A DNA stretch of 64,000 bases from Solen grandis (GCA_021229015.1 CM037792.1:36515398-36579397), one strand, 5' to 3'. Positions 11,880-22,664 are shown, counted from the first letter of the stretch. Notes: generated by a model from the sequence alone, not told the origin. Made by a program: numbers and translations.

Positions 11880-13120
11880 ATACTAACGTATAAAAGTGCC
11901 AGTACCTCGTTTCTGTTTGTATGCTGGGTTGAACGTTTCGGTCATTTGGATACGGCAAACGCTCTTAGGGTGACGGATAGCTCAGATACTCATTTGGGGT
12001 TAGGAGAATTTCTTAGGAGAAAAGGGGGCTTTTGTGTACTTTTTAGCCTGAATGTTGCATTAACAGTTTCACTTTTTTAGCAATTGTAGGAATTGTTGCA
12101 CATGCGTTTGGTTTGTTATGCGCGTGGTCTTTTCCATTAAATACTGTAGTTTATAGCTTAGTCATTTGCATGCTATCAATATATGCATAATGTATTCTCT
12201 ATTTATTGCATTTGTAAGGAGCCAAGGACACTGTTCGCTGCAGATGCGCTAGTATCATAAATATAGCTGTCTACCTCCTTAAAATTCTGCGTAGGTTGAA
12301 AATAATTATATCCGAAATATATAGATCTGAATTGCACATTTTTTCCCGAGACACGGAAGACCAATGAAATATAAAACCAGAACATTTATTCCTCTCTCTA
12401 GACCGCGTTCACTATCACCAGTCTCTATCAAATGTCACAGTATCGATTTCTTAGTTATCGAACTTCAGTTAGCGCAGGCGTATGAACACGGAGTATGATA
12501 TTTGCTGTAGAGACATATATTTTAATTTTGTAAACGGCGCGCGTAACCGAGATTATTGATTGATTGTCCATATTCGCATTCATCGTTTGAGTAACCCGAG
12601 TCTTTCAGTGGTTGGGTACACACTGTGTACGGCAGAATGTGTCAACTCAAGCGGAGCTATGTGTGTGTTTAGTTGACACCACTTCCGTGTGATCAAATAT
12701 TGGAAAATTCACGTCTTTAGAATTTTCAGGATATCTTTGGAGCCGGATTACACACTGAGAGAGAAAACATGCGGGTCAGTACCTAGCTTTATACTTAAAC
12801 ATGGTATACCACGCTTGTTGTCAGCCTCTGAACGTTTGTCTGTCCATGTTCCTCTGTCCATCTGTCTGTCTTCCGGTTTGTCTATCTCGATTCTCTGCGT
12901 TTGCGATATATATCTAACACGAGGTTACACATTTATTGAATAAGGCACGAATCGAATAGTCTTTAGCGGTTGTTTATAATGATATATAGATCTATTCTAT
13001 AGAATGCAGCGTTTAAGTAGGGAGTACATGTTTTTGGTTGGTCGATACACGAGACAGTATTGCATTGTAAACATACACAAGAAAGTATGAAAGTACTTCA
13101 CATGTGATAAGAGATGACAA
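11880..13120. other. Intergenic / downstream of CENP-O
   Basis: No exon is supported. The AATAAA at 12932-12937 (minus strand) is a candidate poly(A) signal for the gene upstream on that strand. Confidence 0.45.
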
Positions 13121-13121
13121 T

Positions 13122-13184
13122 TTAAAATCTCAAGGACGTTTTAAGAATGTACTGACTTGATAATTTCTTTCCGGTTTCCTTTAA
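13122..13184 (-). other. CENPO: Possible remnant of the CENP-O terminal exon beside the gap
   Basis: Immediately beyond the N run two frames stay open to a stop: one ends KGNRKEIIKSVHS (stop at 13141), the other ends KLSSQYILKTSLRF (stop at 13122). The first resembles the short basic C-terminus of CENP-O. An AATAAA on the minus strand lies at 12932-12937, about 200 nt downstream. The bases that would decide the frame and the acceptor are in the gap. Confidence 0.3.
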
Positions 13185-13284
13185 NNNNNNNNNNNNNNNN
13201 NNNNNNNNNNNNNNNNNNNNNNNNNNNNNNNNNNNNNNNNNNNNNNNNNNNNNNNNNNNNNNNNNNNNNNNNNNNNNNNNNNNN
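13185..13284. other. Assembly gap (100 N)
   Basis: Exactly 100 N, a conventional placeholder. The right flank is GACGGACAAAAGGCGATCAC and AATAGCTCACCTGAGCAC, part of a dispersed repeat also seen near 20600-20665. Confidence 0.99.
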
Positions 13285-13582
13285 AAGCACGACGGACAAA
13301 AGGCGATCACAATAGCTCACCTGAGCACAACGTGATACCATCTTGTAATATGTTCATATGTACTGATGAGGTTACTTCCCCTGGTTACACCTAACGATAT
13401 TGTAGGCGCCGATTTGATTGGCTTACACAAAGGTCAATCTGAGACGACCTTCTACACAATGTGGTCAGATTCAGTTAGCAAAATATGAGTGCTGAATCTG
13501 ACTTCAATGAGACTGTGGTCAGACAATGCCAGAAAGGTGCCCCCAACTGAGCTACCATCTTACGACACCACCCACGCCATAC

Positions 13583-13742
13583 CTGGTGTCAGCACTACTG
13601 TGTCCGGCAGACAGTGACCCAGGCTGTAGGTCAACACCACACGGACATCTGGCTGCTCCTCCGTCCCACTGACCAGGATATTAATATAGGTCACTGCCAG
13701 ATTCACTTCTGGTGCGGACTGGAATTCCTTTCTATACATATC
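13583..13742 (-). CDS. CENPO: CENP-O exon (C-terminal RWD strands)
   Basis: Acceptor CATTCATACAG, donor G/GTATGG, phase 0 to 1, 53 codons. It encodes DMYRKEFQSAPEVNLAVTYI, then NILVSGTEEQPDVRVVLTYS and LGHCLPDTVVLTP. The LTYS-x-x-x-x-LPDTV segment matches the LLYKDLTATLPTDV region of CENP-O. Reading on past the donor meets a stop after eight codons. Confidence 0.7.
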
Positions 13743-16700
13743 CTGTATGAATGTAATATGTTTAACTCTCATGCACTCATTTTTTACAAGCAAATCAGGA
13801 GTAATTTGAATCTGAATATTAAAACTGAGATTAAAATAATAATAAGATTTTCAGATTTTTTTCATTGAAAGTAATCGATACTTTATTCTGTAAACCAGAT
13901 AAGGGTGCTATGGTCCATTAGTAATATATTTGACTGTGTATCAAATAATTGTTAATAAACTCTACTCAAGTCTATGCCACCCTCTCCCCTTTCAAAGTGA
14001 GCTGAAAAAAAGGAGCTGAAAAATAAACTATTTTTATGCAATTTTAACTGATGACCTTTGTACTACTTCTATTATAGAATTTAAACTACCACTTTGTTAA
14101 TAACTGAATAACTAAGTTAAAAATTAAATATTGCATTAGGTATATGATGTAATTAACATGTATGTTTATATAAACATAGTTATATGCAGTTGTATAGTAC
14201 AGAGCAACGGGGATGGCCTCGACCCTTTTGCTTCTGTGACGAGGAAAATAAAGTGGTAAAAAAAAAAGAATTAATAAAAAAAAAAAGAAAAGATGACTCA
14301 GATTGGCAATCTGTTACAAATGAAAACCTAGCTATTGTGTGTAATATTGAGATTTCACATGATTTAAAAACCAATACAATAATGTACATGTATGTAAAAC
14401 TTCAATATAGCAACAGAGAGTATATGCACTATTATATGCACTATAAAAAATATTCAAATTTCACATATTACTAAACAACAAAATTCAATTATAGATAAAA
14501 TACATTTTTAAGTTTTTGCAGAGTCCATGAATGAAGATGATGATTAAATCTCTATGAAATCTAAACTTCCTAAAACTTTCCTTGCGAAGAATGTTAGATA
14601 TGACCTGATTTAAAACATATTAAAAAGGGTCTTCTGAATTTATCATGTTCATTTAGTTTTCGGGATTAAAGGGACTGCCTCCCATTTGCACTCAAAATAA
14701 ACTCAACTTCGAGAGTAAATGTTATTAATTTTGTTATTAAGTCTATCAACGGCCAGAAATGTAATGATTTTCAAATTATTAGCAAATAAAATTGTTTCAA
14801 ATCTTACCCAATCAGGGAGTTCCCTGTTTATAAATAGAACATGGATTTCGCTATAAGGGCACTTCACATGGATCATGTGATTGATAATGTGATGTAAACA
14901 AAATGTCGGAGTCCTCAGCATCGACTTTTGAAGAGGTAAGTAGTTAGGCTATTTCACCATTATAATACTTAACAGGTGGTGAATAAAGTCATTGTTCAAC
15001 CAGGACTCGAACCTTGGGCCTCAGGAATACCATTCCTGCACTCTGGCAACTGAGCCACCAAGCCACATGTATGTCTTCTGTCCTATTGATTTATCACCAA
15101 ATACCTGTACTCGTCTACAATGGATTTTTAATCATAGCGACACCAATACTGATCAAAGTCTACATAAAGGTTAAATCTTATACCTGACGCAAAATATTAA
15201 ACTGTCAGAAATTTACATGCGCAAATGCAAACGGGCACTTGTGATGTCATATGATTTTTCAAAAATCAATTTTTAAACTTTGTAACTCATTTAAATTTGC
15301 GTCACAAAAACGGCTATATTTCGGGATATCTTTGGCATTGTAAGCTATCAGTGATCAAATTTCAATGCCTCCCATACAATTATAACATTGATTTTCTTTA
15401 AATTAGAAGTCTTTTTCCGTCATTTTAGCATCTGGGAGGAAGTCTCTTTAATGTCCCACAAATAGCATTTTAGGATTTTTATCTACACGATCAGCCAGAT
15501 AATTGCCATATCATGCCATTGACAAGTGGAATGATACTACATCCTGTCACATTATCCTGACACAGGACCAACCACTCTAAGAGCTACCCTTATATGCTTG
15601 ATGTCAAGCAAGGGAAATGGACCAGAACCATGGCTGGGGATCAAACCCACTACATCCTAGTTACAAAGTGGACTCTCCAACTATTGGGTCACTAGGTCTG
15701 GCTGTGTTTTTGAAAATGCACTAAAAACTAACAAGAAAATTAATAACCATACCCTGACTTGCTTCAGTCCATCCCGCCTTTGAACATAGGCATATAGGTA
15801 ACACCTAATTTTCTCAACTAACTTTCTTGGATCACTTCCTGAAAGTATAAATATGTATAATACTTAATAATTTGGTAAAATTATGTCAAATATAACTAAA
15901 ATACTGAGCAAAGTTTATTTTAATACAGGTATTATTTCATTGTGTTTATCAAAGAAAGTGTCTACTTTTTACTACATTAATATGATACAAAAACAAAGTT
16001 GCTTTTCTGCTCCTTATAAATTCCCAATTAGCTGAAATATACAGCAGATAATATTTTCCACTTGGATGCTAGGGTCCCACTCCTGAAATAGGCAGAAAAA
16101 AACTCTTGAGTACTTACATAATTTCAAATGCTACCTGAATCAACAACAACAACAACATATATAATTGCCCATTTTTTCATGATATGTCATAGGTACAGTA
16201 AAGAAAGGTAAATGATGTTGATCCAACAATATATAGAACATATACTTGCCCAATTTTTCAAGATCTGTGACAGGGACGAAGGGAGGTAAGTTATGTTGAC
16301 CCAGGACAAAGTTATCTCCCTTCCTAAGAAGCTGAACACAGTAGGGTTCAGCAGCTGGATAATGACTGCCATACACAGGATCAAACCTCACTACCAGATC
16401 TGGGGCCAGGGAATGAATGCTCACACCTGCAACATTTTTTTTTCTATGACTGTGGACTTTAGAATCTGAGCTACAATATTATATGAGCAAACAGAGGAGA
16501 CCCTGATCAGACAGCTCCTGAAATGACATACTACATTAAGTTATAGGGTTATTCAGTTCTAGAACTACCCTTACATGCTGAAGGGATTTAAACCTTGGTT
16601 TACAGTCAGGCCTTTTTTCCAGATAATGGGAGTGTGGCCAAAATACCATATCAAAATATAATACCACAAGAAAATCCTGTGGTGAACTGCAAATTTGAGG

Positions 16701-18003
16701 AAAACTGAACCAATAAAAAAAACTAGAGGCAAAGATACCAAAGGAAAAGAAACCCTGAAGGTACAACTCTGTTTGAAGAAATGAAACATGAGGATGTTAA
16801 CTAAACTTGATACCTAAGATTCTGTAGCTATCAATTACATCCTGCAACTTGCGGATATCTTGCTGCGATACAGATCTGTCATCTTCCGTTACTATTTCTG
16901 TAGCATCCTGAAACATACCCAGAGAAATCACAATCATTAATACAAAACCAAACTTTTTAAGTGTGACTGAGTCTATAACACAATATGAAACTAGAACTAT
17001 CACTAAAGGTGATAAACAGCCCAGCATCCCACCTCGTTTTCATGTATTTTGAATGTAGGACATGACATGACACGCGTGATTTCTACTGTAAAATCGTTAA
17101 TTTTCGTTGACATTAAATTTTGTTGATTATGTACCTAAGGGAATTTCATGGGTACATTTATTTGTGGATCTGTGTTCTACTAGAAAACTTGAGGTCTATA
17201 TCAGAGACAAGTTTTCATGGGGATTAATATTCGTAGATTTAACCCTCTATGAAATCTCGACGAAAATTAGTGTCCCACGAAAATTACAGGAATGATTTCA
17301 CAGTATATAGCATCCACTTCTGAGAAGCTGGTGTACTAAGAATATCGTTGATATGTCTGACTGTTAAGAAATGAGGAAACAAGACTGTAACAGTATGAAA
17401 TCCCACCACAAAGAAACTTGTTCATGATCCCGATTCCTGTGATCGCGAACCTATCAATGTTGTGTTTTGATGGGTTATCTGGTGATATAAAAAGACATTA
17501 ATGCAAAACAATCTATCAAAATTAGTTACTCTGTAATCATAAGTGGCCCATTTCTCCAAATGAGACCAAAAGTAATTAAATTTCACCCTACCCTTCATAC
17601 ACATACCAAGATTGACACACAAATGTTTGTTTGCCTAGGCTTAACATATCACCAACAGTATTAATTCTATCATTTGTGGACTTGGTGTACATGACAGAGA
17701 TACAGTTGTAAGGAACTGCCATCATGTGCTGAGTGTCAAGCACAAAGGGAGAGTTTTACCATACAGGCATCTCAAAACTGGGGATTAATCCGATTTTATC
17801 CACAACCTCCCATTAACAAGACGGATTTTCTAACCACTTGGGTACCTGGCACACAGATTAATTACCATATCTCTCTGCAAGGTTTGCAGCTCCTTCTCCA
17901 GTTGCTGTCTCCGGGCCACTAGCTGCCTCAACAGCTGCCCCTCCCTTTCATCCTCATCACGACACTCCAGGAACTCCATCTGAATGGTTGGATCGTTCTT
18001 TAA
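13583..18003 (-). CDS. CENPO: Probable CENP-O kinetochore protein, 5' end and last exon missing
   Basis: Five exons splice in frame into about 217 residues. The order is a charged coiled-coil part (EREGQLLRQLVARRQQLEKE), a linker (TEDDRSVSQQDIRKLQDVID), then two stretches that read like the RWD domains of CENP-O: PYCVQLL with PPFVPVTDLEKL, IRCYLYAYVQRRDGLK, and VLTYSLGHCLPDTVVL. These follow the human protein in the same order (recalled, not computed). CENP-O works with P, Q, U and R in the inner kinetochore, supporting chromosome attachment and alignment. The missing parts are the N-terminal exon, upstream of 18003, and roughly the last 20-45 residues, near the gap at 13185-13284. CENP-P was considered for the N-terminal part, but the C-terminal exons favour CENP-O. 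Confidence 0.72.
14903..14935 (+). other. Exon-like ATG segment with perfect donor
   Basis: ATG followed by ten sense codons (MSESSASTFEE) and GTAAGT. It lies inside the TTAA element, so it may be a leftover first exon of the element's transposase or a captured host exon. No downstream exon is identified. Confidence 0.25.
14990..15070 (-). mobile_element. tRNA-like SINE head within the TTAA element
   Basis: Minus strand: GGCTTGGTGGCTCAGTTGCC (A box) and AAGGTTCGAGTCCTGGTTG (B box) about 30 bases apart. It cannot form a complete cloverleaf that I can draw, so it is a derived pol III module rather than a tRNA gene. Confidence 0.55.
15455..15710 (-). mobile_element. SINE family B copy in CENP-O intron
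   Basis: Plus strand shows ATGTCCCACAAATAGCATTTTA, CACATTATCCTGACACAGGACC, TTATATGCTTGATGTCAAGCAAGGG and a B box GGGGATCAAACCC, the family B order with the tRNA head at the right. It lies directly beside the TTAA element. Confidence 0.75.
15753..15838 (-). CDS. CENPO: CENP-O exon (RWD helix)
   Basis: Acceptor ACTTTCAG, donor AGG/GTATGG, phase 1 to 0. It encodes SDPRKLVEKIRCYLYAYVQR and RDGLKQVR, a helix matching the FLFSLCEYLNAY region of CENP-O. Confidence 0.7.
16250..16426 (-). CDS. CENPO: CENP-O exon ending at a GC splice donor
   Basis: Acceptor ATGTTGCAG, 58 codons, phase 1 to 1. It encodes VSIHSLAPDLVVRFDPVYG, then EPYCVQLLRKGDNFVLGQHN and PPFVPVTDLEKL. A GT donor (CAA/GTATAT) would put the next exon out of frame. 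The donor G/GCAAGT at 16249-16248 keeps the frame and fits the GC-AG consensus. Confidence 0.68.
16814..16907 (-). CDS. CENPO: CENP-O exon (linker to first RWD)
   Basis: Acceptor ATGTTTCAG, donor G/GTATCA, phase 0 to 1, 31 codons. It encodes DATEIVTEDDRSVSQQDIRK and then LQDVIDSYRIL. It parallels the conserved linker and helix that lead into the first RWD domain. Confidence 0.7.
17083..17305. mobile_element. MITE family M1, copy 3, in CENP-O intron
   Basis: TACTGTAAAATCGTTAATTT at the left and GAATGATTTCACAGTA at the right, with the shared interior GTGATTATGTACCTAAGG-type sequence. About 223 bp including a small insertion near the right end. Confidence 0.87.
17645..17850 (-). mobile_element. 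Diverged SINE family B-like fragment in CENP-O intron
   Basis: CATGTGCTGAGTGTCAAGCAC, GGGGATTAATCC and a following Cys/Ser-anticodon-like stretch resemble the head half of family B with heavy decay. Confidence 0.4.
17866..18003 (-). CDS. CENPO: CENP-O exon (coiled coil)
   Basis: Acceptor TCTCTATTTAG, donor ATG/GTAATT, 46 codons, phase 0 to 0. It begins LKNDPTIQMEFLE and runs into a Glu/Arg/Gln/Leu heptad-like coiled coil. A second AG just before the ATG at 17979 would give a shorter exon, or the ATG could initiate translation; the open, coding-like eight codons upstream favour the longer exon. Confidence 0.7.
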
Positions 18004-18009
18004 CTAAAT

Positions 18010-19140
18010 AGAGATACAAAGAACTACATTTTGTTGCTTTGACATATACATGTATCTAACTTTCTATCGATACCCATAACACTGCATCAAGAGATGCTTT
18101 ATTACTCATAGATGTCATAGCTGTTTAGAAGATCGAAAGTGGTCAATAATTTAAATATAGTGGCTATTGTATTAATAAACACATTATATAAAATAAGATG
18201 AAATTTTTGAAAAATGTTTTGTCTGGGAATAAATCTTATTCAATAATGTCTTTTACCTTTCATTATATGTGAACTTAGATGCAAATATGGTTACATGTTT
18301 GGTAATTGTAAACATGTAAACAACCTGTGTAGAGGCCCCATTCTGATCTAGCTAGTCATCGTATTTATAAGGATACAGGCATGAGGGTTGTAAAATTCCT
18401 AAAATAATAACTTGCCCTTCGCAAGTTTGAATTGGAGACGATGTGAACACCACCAATATGCTAACAGATTAAACCCTGTAAATGGACGATGTGAATCATT
18501 TAATAAGATGATGTGATCCCATATATTAATTGATTTGAACAACTTTGATTTGTACATGTATGATTTAAGTAGGGGTGGGCATTATTTCACAATACCATTT
18601 GTCTGCCAATATATTGCAATCTGATTTCAAATATCACAATGTATTGTGTTTTAGTAGCTGAATAATTTTCAAGTATTAATTCAAGCAGATCTAATAAATA
18701 AAAACAAAAAGCAAATACCCATATGTTTATATAAGTCAACATTTAAATGTATGCATATTTTTTTTATTCAAAAGTAAAGTTAACATCTTCAGGAGTACAA
18801 TAATTTGCACTATGGTTATACAGGCTATCAAGTATAAACAAGCTATTATGATGGTAAATTGGTAATGGTTATTATAAGATTGAAAGGAAACTTGAAGCCA
18901 AATTTTCTGTTGAAAACTTAAGGCAAAGAATTTTGCATACCTTACACAAATTTTTAATTATTTGGTAATCTCTATTCAGATCTGCTCAGGTTATTTTTGT
19001 AGTGTTGGCATCCGCTTGATGGATGGATTACTTATTAACCTGTTTGATAATATATATATACATATTTTATTTCATGAAATTATTCATTAGTTTTCATATA
19101 TTTTTTCATAATGAAGGATTTAGATTCGTTTCTTCATTAT
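18010..19140. other. CENPO: Upstream flank or intron of CENP-O, AT-rich
   Basis: The N-terminal exon should lie upstream of 18003 on the minus strand, but I see no exon with a fitting phase-0 donor. No repeat family is recognised. Confidence 0.4.
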
Positions 19141-19159
19141 GATCTTTTTTTTTTTTTTG

Positions 19160-19232
19160 AAAAAATATCCGGCCTCTCTGGGATTGAAACCTAGACACAT
19201 GGTAGACCGACACTCTAACCACGTCGCTAAAG
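19160..19232 (-). mobile_element. tRNA-like SINE fragment
   Basis: Minus strand: AGCGACGTGGTTAGAGTGTC (A-box-like), GGTTTCAATCCCAGAG (B box), followed by an A-run (plus-strand T-run 19145-19157), as expected for a short SINE with a 3' A tail. Confidence 0.5.
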
Positions 19233-19323
19233 AGCAACAACGGGGTCGTTGGAAGTGTAGGCCAATCACAACAATATATGCCCTAATCGGTCATGTCATT
19301 CTGTTGCTGCATTCAACAACTTT

Positions 19324-19412
19324 AGTCCTATTAATATTCCGTCGCTTTGTGATATTTTTGTAGTTGACCCAACTACAAAAATATCACAAAGCGACGGAAT
19401 ATTAATAGGACT
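19324..19412. repeat. Perfect 43-bp inverted repeat with 3-base loop
   Basis: The arm AGTCCTATTAATATTCCGTC ... TTTTTGTAGTTG is followed after ACC by its exact reverse complement. No mismatch is seen across 43 pairs. Confidence 0.97.
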
Positions 19413-19559
19413 ATCAACAACTTAAACAAGAACAGAATCGACAGGTCTGTGGGATTTTAAGCTTACTTAAATAAAATAAATGCATTAAAGAGTGTTTCCC
19501 AGAATATTTTGCTAAAAGGAATTAATTGAAACTGTAGTGTATCAAATCTGGTGAGAAAT

Positions 19560-20690
19560 AGCAACAAGAGCATGATGCTGAATCGCTCACCTGGTACATG
19601 CTCATGATTCAAGTAAGACAAGGATTTGATAAATAAATCAAACATTTACCCTGAAATACTACACACAAATCTAGATGGGCCATATGGTTTCAAGAGATTG
19701 GGCGCAGGTATTTAACTAGGCAAGATTCTGAAACTTATAACTAATTAGATACTATCTTACCCAACAATTAGCTCTAGCCTATTGATTCTAAGAAGATTGT
19801 TAAGATTTTATTTACTCAGTAAACAGTGACCTGGTGTGGGGTCATTTATCACCTTGGGCCAAGATTTGTACAAATCTTGAAGTGACCCATAAGATGATGC
19901 TACATACCAAATATCTAAGCTCTAGGCCTTATGCATTCATGGAAGAAGATTTTTAAGATTTTCCTATACTGTATAACTCTATGTAAAACAAGTGACCCCT
20001 GGTGCGGGGTCATTTATCACCATAGGGCTATGATTTGTACAATCTTGGTAGTGGCCCATAAGATGATGCTTCATACCAAATATCTAAGCTCTAGGCCTTA
20101 TGCGTTCATGGAAGAAGATTTTTTAAGATTTTCCTATATAACTCTATGTAAAACAAGTGACCCCTGGTGCGGGGTCATTTATCACCATAGGGCTATGATT
20201 TGTACAATCTTGGTAGGGACCCATAAGATGATGCTCATACCAAATATCTAAGCTCTAGGCCTTATGGATTCATGAAGAAGATTTTTTAAGATTTTTCTAT
20301 ATAACTCTATGTAAAACAAGTGACCCCTGGTGCGGGGTCATTTATCACCATAGGGCTATGATTTGTACAATCTTGGTAGGACCCATAAGATGATGCTACA
20401 TACCAAATATCTAAGCTCTAGGCCTTGAGTTTAGAAGAAGATTTTCTAAGTTTCTTTAAAATCTATTTTAGTGCCCTGGGGCTATTATGCAATGGACAGA
20501 ACCATTTATACAACTTTAGTGGCCATCAAGAAATTCCTGCAAAACCTAAATATTTCTCAAATTGGCCAAGCGTTTTAGGAGATTGTTTGTTTGAAGCAAT
20601 TATTTGAGCGCCGGACGCACGATCGACGACGCGGACAAGGCGATCAGAAAAGTCACCTTGAGACGTTTGCTCTGGCAAAAATTTTTATAT
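19560..20690. repeat. Composite element with four ~165-bp tandem units
   Basis: GTGACC(CC)TGGTG-GGGGTCA starts at 19826, 19992, 20157 and 20320 (spacing 166, 165, 163). Each unit carries TTTATCACC, TTTGTAC, CATAAGATGATGCT and CCAAATATCTAAGCTCTAGG. The right border has GGACGCACGATCGACG and GGCGATCAGAAAAGTCACC, the same border sequence as at the 13285 gap edge. The layout resembles bivalve pearl or Helitron-like elements with a central core array. Confidence 0.85.
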
Positions 20691-20716
20691 TTTTAATTAT
20701 TTAACATTGTTGGGAA

Positions 20717-20727
20717 TTTGGCGCGAA
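20717..20727. promoter_or_regulatory. E2F-like motif
   Basis: TTTGGCGCGAA matches the E2F consensus TTTSSCGC on both strands. It is 2.7 kb upstream of the first CENP-O exon found. A single short motif, so weak evidence. Confidence 0.25.
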
Positions 20728-20789
20728 GAGAACCGGAAAATAGAATCTAGTGGTGGAGCTAAAGTTTATATATATACAGTTAAGCCCCA

Positions 20790-21745
20790 AATTGACGGTC
20801 TAACCGCCGGTCTCCAATATCGACGGCCACCGGGAGACCGGTCGTCGTTTAGTATGTAGTGGTTGGTGGTGGTGTGGGGATATATCGGAGACCGGCTTAG
20901 ACTGTCTACATTTCTAAACAAATCAATTTTCACTTTTTTTTTGTAACTGAAGTCTTGTTATTGATCAATTAACGCAATTTTAAATTAAATTAATAAATTA
21001 ATGTCATCAACAGTCTTCTTCAATTGGACACATTCTAAATAAAATCATTTAATTTCTTGATGATGATGATGATAATGATGATGACCATCATCATCATCAT
21101 CATAACTATTGAAAAGTATGGCAAGGACTTTTAAGTGTTACTCGATATACCGCCTCGTGCACACACCTCCGTGATAAGTGTGGACAATTATGGCATTTGT
21201 CAGTCACTGTAATAAACACAGAGAACGCAAATACATATTGAGCAGAGATAGAGAGAGATTTAGAGAGAAACTTTTGCTACAATAATTAAATAAAAACTAT
21301 CATTTGATTAATATTAATTAAGAATCACAAAACAGGCAACAAATAATAATTAATGCGTATTTCATTTAAAATGCTTATTTGCTAACAACACTGGTGTATT
21401 AATCAAAAGATAAATAAATAATTAAAATATTAAATTAAATCATCGAGTCCCCCTTAACCTATTTGGCTATAATTTCAGAAACCGTTACATCAAATACCAG
21501 ATAAATATAGGGATAGAACGAGACAAATAAAGGCAATATTTTGTAAATATGGGTAAGGGAGCCTTCATTGGATAACAACATAACAAAAAGAAAGTAAATG
21601 CGTAATTAAGAGTTTAATTTATATAAAACTGCACAAATCAACCTAATTAAGCTACTACCTACTAAACGACTGTCTCCGGTCTCGGAGACCGGCGGAGACC
21701 GGAGACCGGCGAAGACCGGAGACCGTTTTTTAGTAGACCCCCCAG
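20790..21745. mobile_element. DNA element with GGAGACCGG-rich inverted ends
   Basis: The left side has GACCGGTCGTCGTTTAGTAT; the complement of the right side has GACCGGAGACAGTCGTTTAG, so the ends are inverted copies. Both subterminal regions carry several GGAGACCGG units, while the ~800-bp interior is AT-rich and has a GAT/CAT hairpin (21058-21103). No transposase frame is present. Confidence 0.6.
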
Positions 21746-21749
21746 AAGT

Positions 21750-22650
21750 GCCGGAAGTGTCAATTGTTACATGTTATAATACTTTAACGAATATACGGTA
21801 CAGTTATAACTATCGTCAAGAATTCCTACGCACCATATCATTGCTACAAGATAAGACCAAATGATTATTTAAATGATATTCATTCGTAGAAAATGCATAT
21901 ATTTAAGGAACAGGTTACGCACAATTATTTGTTGAGAAGAACATTAGCTGAAAATATATGCTACGTATTCACGAAATAATGATAAAGTATCCTCAGTCTG
22001 AACAGGGGATCTGTATATATGAAGAGACCCTGGTCTGAATTACAATTTCTTTGACAGATATATACGTGTTTCATCAAAACACTTCTCATTGAAACCAGCA
22101 GCGTCTGTTGCAGGCCGAATATTATAAGCATCTGCAGTACATCATAGTCTGTTTACCGTCTCCGTATGTCTGAAAAACGATCGTAACGAGAACACTTCAT
22201 TTTAGCTGACTGCGGTACGCTTTACAATATATATATATTTATAATCGTTTTACATTCTACATTACTTCAGGTCCCATTAACGTTCAACATTTTTAAACGA
22301 GATTTCTTTCTTTTCTCTCTACCTTTTAACATGCAGTGTCAATATGAGTCACCGTCATATATGTTTCCCAAAGTGGTCTGGTAATAAATCACCATAATTA
22401 CATGTATATAATATCAGATATATATCATGCATGTATAGGCCTAGTAATTTACGCTAGACCCCTTTGATATTTCCTGGGTTAGGTCAGGCCCGAGAATAAA
22501 AATGATACTTATGTACGACCCAAATCATAGGAATTTGAGAATGATACTCAAATTTGAGCATGAGATCGTACAAATTAGTAATTTTGAGAACACGAGACCT
22601 CTACATTGCGCCGAATGAGTTTTTACTGGGTTCGAACCCATTAATTTTAG
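21750..22650. other. Intergenic, nothing recognised
   Basis: AT-rich with scattered short repeats; no supported exon. Confidence 0.45.
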
Positions 22651-22664
22651 ATCTGCAGTTATGT

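Larger units (their letters stand above)
14666..15451. mobile_element. TTAA-flanked DNA element with ~26-bp inverted ends, in CENP-O intron
   Basis: The left end (TTAA)AGGGACTGCCTCCCATTTGC pairs with the right end, whose complement reads (TTAA)AGAGACTTCCTCCCAGATGC. TTAA at both edges suggests a TTAA-targeting superfamily such as piggyBac, but no transposase frame is left. It contains a tRNA-like block (14990-15070) and an exon-like ATG segment (14903-14935). Confidence 0.7.

Noticed and set aside
12735..12776. Plus-strand exon-like DIFGAG segment between AG and GTCAGT, recalling the P450 I-helix
   Set aside because: Only the first six residues fit; the following HTERENMR lacks the Thr pair, and no other P450 exon is nearby.
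13614..13868. 84-codon plus-strand frame
   Set aside because: It is the antisense shadow of the CENP-O exon at 13583-13742.
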